This document shows, one piece after another, positions 1-8,302 of a stretch of 44,727 nucleotides of DNA. The first letter of the stretch is position 1, and the number at the start of each line of letters is the position of its first letter. The notes under the pieces are model-generated. The model had not been told where the DNA came from and did no database searches. It saw nothing but the letters and a program-made list of their open reading frames with translations. Where the stretch lies: NCBI RefSeq assembly GCF_004614165.1, contig NZ_SPVG01000279.1, positions 1 to 44,727 of the forward strand. The letters are read 5' to 3'. The translations under genes were made by a program, and so were the position numbers. The stretch is from Duganella callida. Its GTDB lineage: Bacteria; Pseudomonadota; Gammaproteobacteria; Burkholderiales; Burkholderiaceae_D.

Positions 1-55
1 GAGCATAGCATTCATAATGCTAGGGTCGGTGGTTCAAGTCCACCTATCACCACCA
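1..55 (+). tRNA. tRNA-Met (CAT), 5' truncated by window edge
   Basis: These 55 bases are identical to 160-214 of the complete tRNA gene downstream: the second half of the D stem, the anticodon arm with loop TTCATAA (anticodon CAT), the T arm, the 3' acceptor strand TATCACC and an encoded ACCA. The first 22 bases lie outside the window. It forms a tandem pair with the copy at 138-214. Confidence 0.9.
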
Positions 56-69
56 CAGAATTCCCGACG

Positions 70-106
70 AATGGCCTGACCGGCAACGGAACAGGCCATT
101 TTGTTT
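70..106 (+). terminator. Hairpin after the first tRNA
   Basis: A 9-bp stem (AATGGCCTG at 70-78 with CAGGCCATT at 92-100) is closed by a 13-base loop and followed by TTGTTT. It sits 15 bases after the first tRNA and before the second, so it could be a Rho-independent terminator or a processing structure between the two tRNAs. Confidence 0.5.
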
Positions 107-137
107 CAAGGCGGTTTGCTTACCGCCGCTCAGTTTC

Positions 138-214
138 GGTGATATAGCTCAGTTGGTTAGAGCATAGCATTCATAATGCTAGGGTCGGTGGTTCAAGTCC
201 ACCTATCACCACCA
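138..214 (+). tRNA. tRNA-Met (CAT)
   Basis: This is a complete 77-base cloverleaf. The acceptor strands GGTGATA and TATCACC pair, the D stem is GCTC/GAGC, the anticodon stem TAGCA/TGCTA holds loop TTCATAA with anticodon CAT, the T arm carries GGTTCAAGTCC, and the CCA end is encoded. The acceptor begins GG rather than the initiator-type C-A mismatch, so this is an elongator type. A CAT anticodon could also belong to a lysidine-modified tRNA-Ile, but the overall sequence fits elongator Met better. The 3' 55 bases are duplicated at 1-55. Confidence 0.92.
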
Positions 215-221
215 AATAAAG

Positions 222-256
222 AAGCCGTAAATCACGCCGTGATTTACGGCTTTTTG
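222..256 (+). terminator. Rho-independent terminator after tRNA-Met
   Basis: A perfect 14-bp stem (222-235 with 239-252) has a GCC triloop and ends in a T-run (about 251-255). It starts 7 bases after the CCA end of the tRNA and separates the tRNA pair from the PAAR gene. Confidence 0.8.
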
Positions 257-334
257 CGTTTCTTGTCCCGCCGCAAAATCCTTTGGCGCCATGCCGGCAA
301 CATTGGAGCTTTCCTGTCGAAGCGAGGAAAGCGC

Positions 335-880
335 ATGCAACGCTACCACATCACCCTGGGGGCCAGCACCAGCGCAGGCGGCAAAGTCATCAGCGCCAGC
401 AGCAATTGCAGCATCAACGGCGTCAAAGTCGCGCTGGAAGGCGACGCCATCTTCTGCCCCGCCTGCAAGTCACAAGGCAAGATCCGTAACTTCGGGCCGC
501 GCATTCCGGAAAGCTGGAACGGCAAACAAGTCGCCTTGCAAGACGATCTGTGCATCTGCAAATGCATCTCGCCGCCGCGGCTGATTGCCAACCAAAGCCT
601 GAAATGTCAGCACGTTGGCGGCGGAGGTTCCACTGACTCCGCGGAGAGCGTCGCCTCGTCCGCACGCGAACAAGCTCAGGCCGCAGCACTGACCGAGGAG
701 ACGGAGCAAATCGCCCTGCGCCTGATCGACGACCTCACACAGGCACCGCTGAGCGGCAAGCGCTACCGGCTGACGCTGGCGGACAAAACGCTCGAGGGCC
801 AGACCGATGCCGATGGCTATACCCAACCCATCGATGCCGATGATCGCGCCCAGCTGATCGCCTGGCAGATACTCGACTAG
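335..880 (+). CDS. PAAR domain protein, probable type VI secretion spike tip
   Basis: A protein of 181 aa. PAAR proteins cap the VgrG spike of the type VI secretion system and often carry or recruit effectors. The N-terminal ~95 residues contain the signs of a cysteine-containing PAAR subtype: a short beta-rich start (ITLGAS...GGKVISASS), then CPACKSQGKI, then a CICKC stretch followed by PPRLIANQS. Residues ~105-181 form a variable tail. Start 335 is chosen because AGGAAA lies just upstream at 325-330; longer readings would begin inside the tRNA. The next gene starts 9 bases downstream, consistent with a PAAR-effector or PAAR-adaptor cassette. No VgrG or other T6SS core gene is in the window. 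The family call is from memory of the motif pattern. Confidence 0.8.
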   Translation: MQRYHITLGASTSAGGKVISASSNCSINGVKVALEGDAIFCPACKSQGKIRNFGPRIPESWNGKQVALQDDLCICKCISPPRLIANQSLKCQHVGGGGSTDSAESVASSAREQAQAAALTEETEQIALRLIDDLTQAPLSGKRYRLTLADKTLEGQTDADGYTQPIDADDRAQLIAWQILD

Positions 881-889
881 GATCGCGCC

Positions 890-1942
890 ATGTCCGAGAC
901 CATCCTCGCCAAGCATCAGCAGGACAACACGCCATTACACCGCAATACCCTGCCGGTCACCGAGTGCGATGTGCATGACGCCACTGTGGCCGGCAAGCCA
1001 TGCAAGGCCATCGACGTACCTATCCTCAGCTACGCCAGCATCTGGCTGCGCGTGCAAAGAGAAGCAGAAGCCTGGATCGCGCCCGGCGGCAAACTGATTG
1101 CCGATCCGGTGGCACGCAACCGGCGCATCAATCAAGCCTATGCCCAACTCTGGATGGCGGATCACCGGTTCCAATGGGCCGGGCTGGCCGCCTTCGCCTC
1201 CAAGCAAGTCGGCTGCGGCTTGCTGCACGCGGCAGACAACATCCGCAAATCGCAGGAAGAAATCATGGCCAACGCCGGCCGGCCCGACATGATGAGCAGC
1301 GCCGACATGGCCGCCGCCGACGCCATGCCCGCAGCGATTGGCGGCAGTTCGGCCTACATGTACCAGCAACTCGCACTCGGCAACACCACCCTCTTCCTCG
1401 ACATCTATCCGCTGCACCGTTTCTTCATGCTAAGAGGAGTTGAAGGCTTAAATAGCTGCCTTGAACAACGCTCCAGTATCGCGGACCAAATTATATGGCC
1501 GATTAAAAAATCCAAACTTGAATTCGGTAAGGCACATCAAGCGATCTTCGATGCATTCAAACTGATCACCCAAGGAAAAATCTCAGCAAGCGTTCAGAAG
1601 CTGGCCTATCACGAGCAAATTAACATTTTACAGCCAGCGATATACAACGACTTAGCAATGCAGGGTGCGCTGCAAGCCAATCAATTTTCCTGGGTGACCG
1701 ATTTTCCAAGCGGAGTGGCTGCTGAAATCAAATTAACTCTTTCCGCAGAATGTAGCTCGCAGTCAAAATCCTTAAATATTTGGTTCCCGAAAAACAAATC
1801 TGCCAAGCTCTACAACGCAGATCAGCGCATGCGATTTGTCTATGAGGCAGCTGATCGATTCGATGTCCTTTTAGGAGGCACCAGTCGAGACGTACTCACA
1901 GCGTCGATTGCAGACATCGCTACAATTGGTGGGAAACGATGA
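890..1942 (+). CDS. DUF2515-like protein associated with PAAR cassette
   Basis: A protein of 350 aa with no signal peptide. I recognise the pattern NRRINQAYAQLWMADHRFQW followed by AGLAAFASKQVGCG as typical of DUF2515-type proteins encoded next to PAAR genes in Pseudomonas and Burkholderia relatives. The biochemical function is unknown; a role as T6SS effector or adaptor is inferred only from the neighbourhood. The first ~180 codons are GC-rich like the rest of the genome. From about base 1430 (after the FLDIYPLHRFFML stretch) the coding sequence becomes clearly AT-richer with rarer codons such as TTA and AAA. The family similarity seems to continue across this step, so it looks like a recombination join rather than a swapped domain. 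The stop overlaps the next start (ATGA), suggesting translational coupling. Confidence 0.7.
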   Translation: MSETILAKHQQDNTPLHRNTLPVTECDVHDATVAGKPCKAIDVPILSYASIWLRVQREAEAWIAPGGKLIADPVARNRRINQAYAQLWMADHRFQWAGLAAFASKQVGCGLLHAADNIRKSQEEIMANAGRPDMMSSADMAAADAMPAAIGGSSAYMYQQLALGNTTLFLDIYPLHRFFMLRGVEGLNSCLEQRSSIADQIIWPIKKSKLEFGKAHQAIFDAFKLITQGKISASVQKLAYHEQINILQPAIYNDLAMQGALQANQFSWVTDFPSGVAAEIKLTLSAECSSQSKSLNIWFPKNKSAKLYNADQRMRFVYEAADRFDVLLGGTSRDVLTASIADIATIGGKR

Positions 1943-2562
1943 GAAAAATAGTCCGGATTGGCGGAGGGGTGCTATTGGCTGGCGCAGCATGGGCTTATTT
2001 CAGACCTCCCGCTGTGACCGAAGTTTCCGTGGCCATTGGCCACTCATTCGAACAGGTGGCACGGAATTCCAGTTTTCCAGTCGCCTCCTCGTCCAATCTG
2101 CCGTCGGAGTCCAAGTACGGATTTGGAGCAACCTGGGTGACAAAACCAGCAGTCATTATTCGTTTCGACGACCCGAAATATGGGTTTACACTGCCTGCTA
2201 CCACCTTTGCAGCAATCGGGTATATGGATAACAAGGTAGATGATATTACCACGTCGCCAATGCTAACCAAACTACCGTTTAAGCAGGCATTTTCGGAATT
2301 AACACGTTTACAGCATATTTTTCAAACCAAAGGATGGCGACTGGAGAATAACTCTGCATGGTTTGATGTCAGTGCTGATGGAGCAACTAGGCTGCGTGCT
2401 CATCTTAAGTCAGAAGGGGGAAGGTGGATATCAATAGGCGTTCCCTCCAAATATTCCATGTATTTTGGACTGCATTGTGCCAGCGATTGCGACAGCGGGA
2501 TCGGCTTGGATCGCTATCTGATCGATATCAGCATTGGTAAGGATCACGACACTGATGACTAA
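1939..2562 (+). CDS. Membrane-anchored hypothetical protein, possible immunity partner
   Basis: A protein of 207 aa that I do not recognise. Residues ~5-21 form a hydrophobic N-terminal segment after MRK (IVRIGGGVLLAGAAWAYF), which fits an inner-membrane anchor or uncleaved signal. The rest is predicted to face the periplasm and has two close cysteines near the C-terminus (HCASDCDSG). The start overlaps the preceding stop by 4 bases (ATGA). Codon use is AT-rich like the second half of the upstream gene, which points to joint acquisition. Position as third gene of a PAAR cassette and the membrane anchor would suit an immunity protein against a periplasm-acting effector, but no sequence evidence proves it. 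Confidence 0.55.
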   Translation: MRKIVRIGGGVLLAGAAWAYFRPPAVTEVSVAIGHSFEQVARNSSFPVASSSNLPSESKYGFGATWVTKPAVIIRFDDPKYGFTLPATTFAAIGYMDNKVDDITTSPMLTKLPFKQAFSELTRLQHIFQTKGWRLENNSAWFDVSADGATRLRAHLKSEGGRWISIGVPSKYSMYFGLHCASDCDSGIGLDRYLIDISIGKDHDTDD

Positions 2563-2996
2563 ATAGAACGTAGACCGTCCCGGAATCGCAAAGTCCACAC
2601 GGTTCCGGTGGCCCCATGAACTGGAAACCACTACCCGCGTGATCAACGGCCGCCCGCCGCTGCCGCACTGACTGCCAACTTGCACGTCTGTTTTTCCCCA
2701 CAGCGTCATATAGAAAATTTGCGCTGGTCTATACGAAGTCGGAATACCAAGCCTGCCAAATAATCATCAAGTTGATTGTTTCCAATTTATCCACTTCAGC
2801 ACGCGTGGGGCCGTTCACCTGTTTTCATAGCTAAACCCGCATTTTTGCTGGCTTGGCACCTGGCTGTTTTGCGGCGCAGCATCGCAGAACAGACTTTTTC
2901 ATACAGTGTTGCTCCCCTTTTCGGAAGTGTTTAGTCTTGTTTCTGACAGGTCAACAGACAACCTGCACATCCCAGAACAAACCACTGAGGACAACA
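2563..2996 (+). other. AT-rich intergenic stretch with possible gene remnant and TonB-receptor leader
   Basis: There is no complete gene in these 434 bases. The first ~110 bases are GC-rich and read, in the frame closed by TGA at 2669-2671, as 34 residues ending in TRVINGRPPLPH. An in-frame TAG at 2564 lies upstream and no start codon or ribosome site is visible, so this may be the 3' end of a lost gene. The remainder (2672-2996) is the untranslated leader and presumed promoter region of the TonB receptor. It holds a partial dyad AATCA-N6-TGATT at 2762-2777. No clear -35/-10 pair was found. Confidence 0.4.
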
Positions 2997-5870
2997 ATGA
3001 AAAAGAAAATACTGGAGACCATGGTACCGCTAGCACTGGCGGCCATGTACGCCCCCGCCGCCCTGGCGCAGGATGCACAGCCGGCGCCGACCACCGCCGC
3101 CGCCAGCGAACCGCCGCTGCCGTCGCCCAATGACGATCCCGGCACCACCGTGGTGGTGACCGGCTTCCGCTCCAGCCTGCAAAAGGCGCTGAATCTGAAA
3201 CAGCAAGCCATCGGCGTGCGCGACTCCATTGTCGCCGAGGACATCGGCAAATTCCCCGAAGCGAACGTGGCCGAGTCGCTGCAACGCGTGCCGGGCGTGA
3301 TCCTGAACCGCGACGAATCCTCGGGCGAAGGCCAGCGCATCTCGATCCGCGGCCTGCCGACCGAATACTCGGTGACCACGCTGAACGGCGCGCCGGTCAA
3401 CACCACCTCGACCGCCACCATCGGCTCCGCCGCGCGCGGCTTCAACTACGACGTGTTCGCCTCCGAGCTGTTCGGCCGCGTCGACTTCTACAAATCGCCG
3501 CTGGCCGAGCTGACTGAAGGCGGCCTGGGCGGTATCGTCGATCTGCAGACGCCGCGCCCATTCGATAACCCCAAGCGCACCATCCGCTACGGCATCACCG
3601 ATACCTATAACACCACCTCCAAGCACAATGACCCGAACGGCTTCGCGCTGTATTCGAACACCTGGGACCAGCTCGGCTTCCTGATCGGCGTGTCGCACTC
3701 GGGCAGCATCAACACCCGCTCCGGCTTCGAAGCCACCGGCGGCTACAACAGCTCCTTCAACGGCAGCCAGAATCCGGTCAAGGGCAACTTCGCGCTGGCG
3801 CTGGACTTCAACAGCCCGCTGGCCAACCTCGGCGGCTATACGCGCGACCAGGTGGCCAAAGCCTTCCTGCCGCGTATCTACCGCTTCTACGGTTCGCAGA
3901 ACGAGCGCACGCGCGACGGCCTGGTGTCGTCGGTGCAGTGGAAGACGCCGACCTTGAACGTCAGCCTGGACACCATGTATTCCAAGCTGGAGAACACCCG
4001 CGCGGAACAGCTGTTCGGCATCCTGATCCGCAGCACCGCCACCACCAACCGCAACCTGCCGGCCGGCGCCACCGGCAACAACGGCCTGATCCCGCTGAAT
4101 GTCAGCATCGATCCTTCGACCAATCTGCTGACGGGCACCTTCGGCAACACCACCTACAATGGCGGCGCCGCCTACACCGAGGACGAGACCAAGTTCGGCT
4201 ACGGCGCCCTGAACGCCAGCTGGAAGGCCAGCCCGAAACTGACGCTGAGCAGCCAGGTCAGCCTGAACCAGAGCACCGCCACCAGCGCCACCGGCCAGTT
4301 GTCCGGCTACATCTACGGCGCCACCTCGACCATCGATTACGGCAGCGATCACGTCTACCCATCGATCTCGTCGCCGACCAGCTACACCGATCCGAACAAC
4401 TGGAGCGGCTTCACCATCGGCACCGGCTGGACCAAGGAGACCGACAAGGGCAAGCAGGCGCGCGCGACCGCCGATCTGGACTACGACCTGCCCGCCGGCT
4501 GGACCGGCCACCTGAAAACCGGCCTGTCCTACGTGGCCACCATCAAGGGCGTCAACAAGCGCAACGGCACCGCGCTGGCCACGGCCAAGCTGAACAGCAT
4601 CGGCGCGGCCGGCCTGCGCAGCGCCATGACCAGCCAGCTGCCGATCGATCATCTGGACTTCGGCGCCGGCTGGCCGCACAGCTGGGCCACCTGGAACAGC
4701 AGCTACTTCTATTCGCAGTTCGATCCGAACGCGTACAACCCCGAGTCCACGTTCACGCCGTCGCAAAGCTTCGCGGCGGAAGAGGATGTGAAGACCGCCT
4801 TCGTGCAGTCCGACTTCAAGGGCGAAGTGCTGGGCCGCGAACTGCGCCTGAACGCCGGCGTGCGCTACTCGCGCACCGAGACCAAGATCGACAACTTCAA
4901 GCAGCAGGGCACCAGCCTGATTTACTCGCCCAACCATGAGGATGGCGAGTACAGCAACGTGCTGCCGGCGGTCAGCGCCGCCTTCGACGTGGCCGATGAC
5001 CTGATCTGGCGCGCATCCTGGGGCAAGACCATCACCCGCGCCTCGCTGTCCATCATCGCCGCGCAGACGGTGATCCCGAACCAGTTTGACAACTCGGCCA
5101 CCTCGGGCAATCCGGGCCTGCGTCCGCAACAGTCGAAGAATCTGGACACCAGCCTGGAATGGTACTTCAAGCCGGGCAGCATGCTGTCCGCCGCCGTGTT
5201 CCAGAAGAAGCTGACCGACGCCACCGTCGCCAATACCCGGATCGTGCCGTTCTCCTCGCTCGGTCTGCCCGACACGGCGCTCGGCCCGCTGTTCCAGGAC
5301 GCCAACGGCCACGTCGACCCGAACCTGGCGATGACGCTGCGCACCTACACCAACGCCGGCGAGCAGACGCTGAAAGGCTACGAGCTGGCTTACCAGCAGG
5401 CGTTCAGCTTCCTGCCGGCGCCATGGAACGGCCTGGGCGCGCTGGCCAGCTACACCCACATCAACCCGTTCAACAGCGTGCCGTGGGTGACCAATGCGGG
5501 CAAGGTCATCAACGTCAACTCGGTGCCGAAGTACGCCTACAGCACCACGGTGTACTACGAACAGGGGCCATGGGCGATGCGCATGTCCTGGAACTACAAG
5601 GACAAGTCGCTGCACCAGGACAGCCCGCGCAACCTCGGCGACGACCTGATACGCTGGCACGCCGGCCGCGGCTACCTGGACGCCAACATCAGCTACAAGA
5701 TCAGCGACAAGCTGGAGCTGCGTCTGGATGCGCTCAACCTGAGCAACACGCTGGCGTACGATTACTTCGAAGACGCCAGCGGCCAGTACGGCAGCGGCAA
5801 GAAGACGCGCATGGACTACGCGAAGTATGATGGCCGCACCATCAAGATCGGCATCCGGGGGAAACTGTAA
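2997..5870 (+). CDS. TonB-dependent receptor, carbohydrate-uptake type
   Basis: A protein of 957 aa acting as an outer-membrane, energy-coupled importer. Residues 1-24 form a signal peptide (MKKKILETM...AALA followed by QDAQ). A proline/alanine-rich linker precedes a TonB-box-like TVVVTG at 51-56. The plug domain follows, with the IVAEDIGKFPEANVAESLQR signature, which is typical of the Xanthomonas/Caulobacter-style receptors that import oligosaccharides without a SusD partner. The rest is a 22-strand-type barrel rich in alternating aromatic residues. Start 2997 is chosen for the GAGG at 2987-2990 and the signal peptide; an upstream in-frame ATG at 2853 would add 48 non-signal residues. It is first in a same-strand run with GH105, DUF2264 and GH35 genes (3-base gap to the next), so its substrate is probably the oligosaccharide those enzymes cut. 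Confidence 0.93.
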   Translation: MKKKILETMVPLALAAMYAPAALAQDAQPAPTTAAASEPPLPSPNDDPGTTVVVTGFRSSLQKALNLKQQAIGVRDSIVAEDIGKFPEANVAESLQRVPGVILNRDESSGEGQRISIRGLPTEYSVTTLNGAPVNTTSTATIGSAARGFNYDVFASELFGRVDFYKSPLAELTEGGLGGIVDLQTPRPFDNPKRTIRYGITDTYNTTSKHNDPNGFALYSNTWDQLGFLIGVSHSGSINTRSGFEATGGYNSSFNGSQNPVKGNFALALDFNSPLANLGGYTRDQVAKAFLPRIYRFYGSQNERTRDGLVSSVQWKTPTLNVSLDTMYSKLENTRAEQLFGILIRSTATTNRNLPAGATGNNGLIPLNVSIDPSTNLLTGTFGNTTYNGGAAYTEDETKFGYGALNASWKASPKLTLSSQVSLNQSTATSATGQLSGYIYGATSTIDYGSDHVYPSISSPTSYTDPNNWSGFTIGTGWTKETDKGKQARATADLDYDLPAGWTGHLKTGLSYVATIKGVNKRNGTALATAKLNSIGAAGLRSAMTSQLPIDHLDFGAGWPHSWATWNSSYFYSQFDPNAYNPESTFTPSQSFAAEEDVKTAFVQSDFKGEVLGRELRLNAGVRYSRTETKIDNFKQQGTSLIYSPNHEDGEYSNVLPAVSAAFDVADDLIWRASWGKTITRASLSIIAAQTVIPNQFDNSATSGNPGLRPQQSKNLDTSLEWYFKPGSMLSAAVFQKKLTDATVANTRIVPFSSLGLPDTALGPLFQDANGHVDPNLAMTLRTYTNAGEQTLKGYELAYQQAFSFLPAPWNGLGALASYTHINPFNSVPWVTNAGKVINVNSVPKYAYSTTVYYEQGPWAMRMSWNYKDKSLHQDSPRNLGDDLIRWHAGRGYLDANISYKISDKLELRLDALNLSNTLAYDYFEDASGQYGSGKKTRMDYAKYDGRTIKIGIRGKL

Positions 5871-5873
5871 TCC

Positions 5874-7004
5874 ATGATGAAACGACTGTATGCCGCCGCC
5901 TTTGTGGTGGCGGGTCTGGCCGGCTGCGCTTCGGCGCCGCCGGCGGTCGATACCTCCGAACAGGAGGTGGTCGCCATTATCGGCAAGGTCAACAACTACT
6001 GGCAGCAACGCGAGCCGGCGCAGAAGTGGGCCTTCTGGGACATCGCCGCCTACCACACAGGCAACATGGAGGCCTACCAGATCACCCACAACAAGGCGTG
6101 GCTCAAATATTCGCAGGACTGGGCCGCCCACAACCAGTGGCAAGGCGCCAAATCCAACGACAAATCTCAATGGAAGTACCAGTACGGCGAGACCGACGAG
6201 CATGTGCTGTTCGGCGACTGGCAGATCTGCTTCCAGACCTACGCTGATCTTTACCGCCTCGATCCCGATCCACACAAGATCGCCCGCGCGCGCGAAGTGA
6301 TGGAATACGAGATGAGTACCCCCAACAAGGATTACTGGTGGTGGTCGGACGGCCTGTACATGGTGATGCCGGTGATGACCAAGATGTACACCATCACCCG
6401 CAACAAGCAATACCTGGAAAAGCTGTACGAATACTTCGACTACGCCAACAGCATCATGTGGGACAACGACGCCAAGCTGTATTACCGCGACGCGCGCTAC
6501 GTCTATCCGAAGCACCAGAGCGTGAACGGCAAGAAGGACTTCTGGGCGCGCGGTGACGGCTGGGTGTTCGCCGGCCTGGCCAAGGTGCTGCAAGACCTGC
6601 CCTACGACGATCCGCACCGCACCGACTTCGTGGTCAAGTTCACCGAGATGGCGAAGTCGCTCAAGGCCGCGCAGAGCGAAGACGGCTACTGGACCCGCAG
6701 CCTGCTCGATCCCGCCCACGCGCCGGGACCGGAAACCAGCGGCACCGCTTTCTTCGTCTACGGCTACCTGTGGGGCATCAATAACGGCCTGCTGGAACGC
6801 GACGAGTATCTGCCCGTGGTGCGCAAGGGCTGGCGCTATCTGAGCCAGACCGCGCTGCAGCCGGACGGCAAGGTAGGCTATGTGCAGCCCATCGGCGAAC
6901 GCGCCATTCCGGGCCAGGTGGTGGACCAGAATTCGACCACGGCGTTCGGCGTGGGTGCTTACCTGTTGGCGTCCTCGGAGCTGGTACGCCTGCTGCGTCA
7001 TTAA
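5874..7004 (+). CDS. Glycoside hydrolase family 105/88-like lipoprotein (unsaturated uronyl hydrolase)
   Basis: A protein of 376 aa. The N-terminus is a lipoprotein signal with lipobox LAGC, Cys18 (counting from the first of two Met codons), so the enzyme is likely anchored to a membrane facing the periplasm. The body is an (alpha/alpha)6-type fold by family. Visible landmarks are WWWSDGLYM with the conserved Asp159, and WARGDGWVFAGL at 224-235. Family members hydrolyse terminal 4,5-unsaturated uronic acids released by polysaccharide lyases, for example from rhamnogalacturonan or from glucuronic acid on arabinogalactan. No lyase is in this window, so the unsaturated substrate must be made elsewhere or by another organism. 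It is co-directional with the TonB receptor and the DUF2264 gene, 13 bases before the latter. Confidence 0.85.
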   Translation: MMKRLYAAAFVVAGLAGCASAPPAVDTSEQEVVAIIGKVNNYWQQREPAQKWAFWDIAAYHTGNMEAYQITHNKAWLKYSQDWAAHNQWQGAKSNDKSQWKYQYGETDEHVLFGDWQICFQTYADLYRLDPDPHKIARAREVMEYEMSTPNKDYWWWSDGLYMVMPVMTKMYTITRNKQYLEKLYEYFDYANSIMWDNDAKLYYRDARYVYPKHQSVNGKKDFWARGDGWVFAGLAKVLQDLPYDDPHRTDFVVKFTEMAKSLKAAQSEDGYWTRSLLDPAHAPGPETSGTAFFVYGYLWGINNGLLERDEYLPVVRKGWRYLSQTALQPDGKVGYVQPIGERAIPGQVVDQNSTTAFGVGAYLLASSELVRLLRH

Positions 7005-7017
7005 TCACGGAGATTGA

Positions 7018-8298
7018 ATGGAACGACGACACTTTATCCGCGCGCTGGCGGCCGGCTCCGCCGCCGGCGGCGTGATGGCGGCGCAAGGCGCGGCGACGGC
7101 TGCCACTGCGGCGGCGAGCACCAGCGACAACAGCGGCGTCGCCGCGCGCGCCCAACTGGCCGCGCTGGCGCAGAAATTGGCCGAACCGGTACTGACCAAT
7201 ATGGCGGCCGGCACGCTGAAGAAAAACTTCGCACTGGAAGTCAGCCCGACCTGGGATGGCCGCGACAAGGGCGTGGCCTACCTGGAATGCTACGGCCGCC
7301 TGATCGCCGGCATCGCTCCCTGGCTGGCCCTGCCCGGCGACGGTACACCCGAAGGCAAGACCCGCAAGCGCCTGCACCAACTGGCCCTGCAAAGCTACAC
7401 CAACTCGGTCGATCCCTCCAGCCCGGACTACCTGCTGTGGAAAGGCCCCGGCCAGACCCTGGTCGATTCGGCCTACTACACCAATGCCCTGATGCGCGCG
7501 CCGAAAGCGCTGTGGGAACCGCTGGACGCCAGGACCAGACAGCGCATCATCGCCGAAATCAAATCGCTGCGCCGCATCGAGCCGCCCTACATCAACTGGA
7601 TGCTGTTCGCCGCCATGAACGAAGCCTGGCTGATGTCGATCGGCGAAGAATTCGATCCAATGCGCATGAACGTCCCGATCCGCAAAATCCTCGAATGGTA
7701 CGCCGGCGACGGCTGGATCAAGGATGGCGAAGCCTTCCACTTCGACTACTACAACGGCTACGTCATGCACCCGATGATGGTCGAAATCTTGGACGTGCTG
7801 GACGAGAAAAAAGGCGGCTACTGGAACGGCAAACCGGAAGAACTGCGCGCCCAGGCCCTGAAGCGCATGCAGCGCTACAGCGAACACCTGGAACGCTTCA
7901 TCGGCACGGACGGCAGCTACCCGCCGATCGGCCGCTCGCTGACCTACCGCACCGCCGCTTTCCAGCCACTGGCGCTGCTGGCCTGGCGCAAGCAGCTGCC
8001 GCCAACCCTGCCAGAAGGCCAGATCCGCGCCGCGCTGCAGGCGGTGCACAAGGCCGTGTGGTCGGCGCCTTCCAACTTCAACAAGGAAGGCTACCTGACC
8101 ATCGGCTTCGTCGGCCACCAGCCGGAGCTGGGCGACTGGTACTCCAACAACGGCAGCATGTACATCGCCTCCACCACGCTGATGCCGCTCGGCCTGGCGC
8201 CGACCGACAGCTACTGGACCGCGCCGGCGCAGGACTGGACGCAGAAAAAAGCCTTTGCCGGCGCCCGCTTCCCCAAAGACTACCCTGTAAACTACTGA
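7018..8298 (+). CDS. DUF2264 family protein, probable glycoside hydrolase, Tat-type signal
   Basis: A protein of 426 aa. The N-terminus MERRHFIRALAAG resembles a twin-arginine (Tat) signal, suggesting export of a folded protein. The rest matches my memory of DUF2264: AYLECYGRLIAGIAPWL near 85-105, INWMLFAAMNEAWL, an aromatic-rich FHFDYYNGYVMHPMM, and DGSYPPIGRSLTYR, all suited to an (alpha/alpha)6 toroid. To my recollection some DUF2264 proteins have been placed in family GH154 as beta-glucuronidases acting on arabinogalactan; this link is from memory and should be checked. It sits between GH105 and GH35, 13 bases after the former and 4 bases before the latter, so it is almost certainly in one operon for debranching a uronate- and galactose-containing glycan. 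Confidence 0.8.
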   Translation: MERRHFIRALAAGSAAGGVMAAQGAATAATAAASTSDNSGVAARAQLAALAQKLAEPVLTNMAAGTLKKNFALEVSPTWDGRDKGVAYLECYGRLIAGIAPWLALPGDGTPEGKTRKRLHQLALQSYTNSVDPSSPDYLLWKGPGQTLVDSAYYTNALMRAPKALWEPLDARTRQRIIAEIKSLRRIEPPYINWMLFAAMNEAWLMSIGEEFDPMRMNVPIRKILEWYAGDGWIKDGEAFHFDYYNGYVMHPMMVEILDVLDEKKGGYWNGKPEELRAQALKRMQRYSEHLERFIGTDGSYPPIGRSLTYRTAAFQPLALLAWRKQLPPTLPEGQIRAALQAVHKAVWSAPSNFNKEGYLTIGFVGHQPELGDWYSNNGSMYIASTTLMPLGLAPTDSYWTAPAQDWTQKKAFAGARFPKDYPVNY

Positions 8299-8302
8299 AA
8301 CC

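Noticed and set aside
1-214. Repeated 55-base units taken as a CRISPR-like or att repeat.
   Set aside because: They are simply two copies of the same tRNA gene.
176-334. An upstream extension of the PAAR gene.
   Set aside because: It would start inside the tRNA and cross a strong terminator. ATG 335 has its own ribosome site.
3030-7001. A 1323-codon open frame antisense to the TonB receptor and GH105 genes.
   Set aside because: Composition is extreme (Val, Gly, Arg, Ala and His repeats) and arises from the third-position GC bias of the real genes. There is no domain and no ribosome site.
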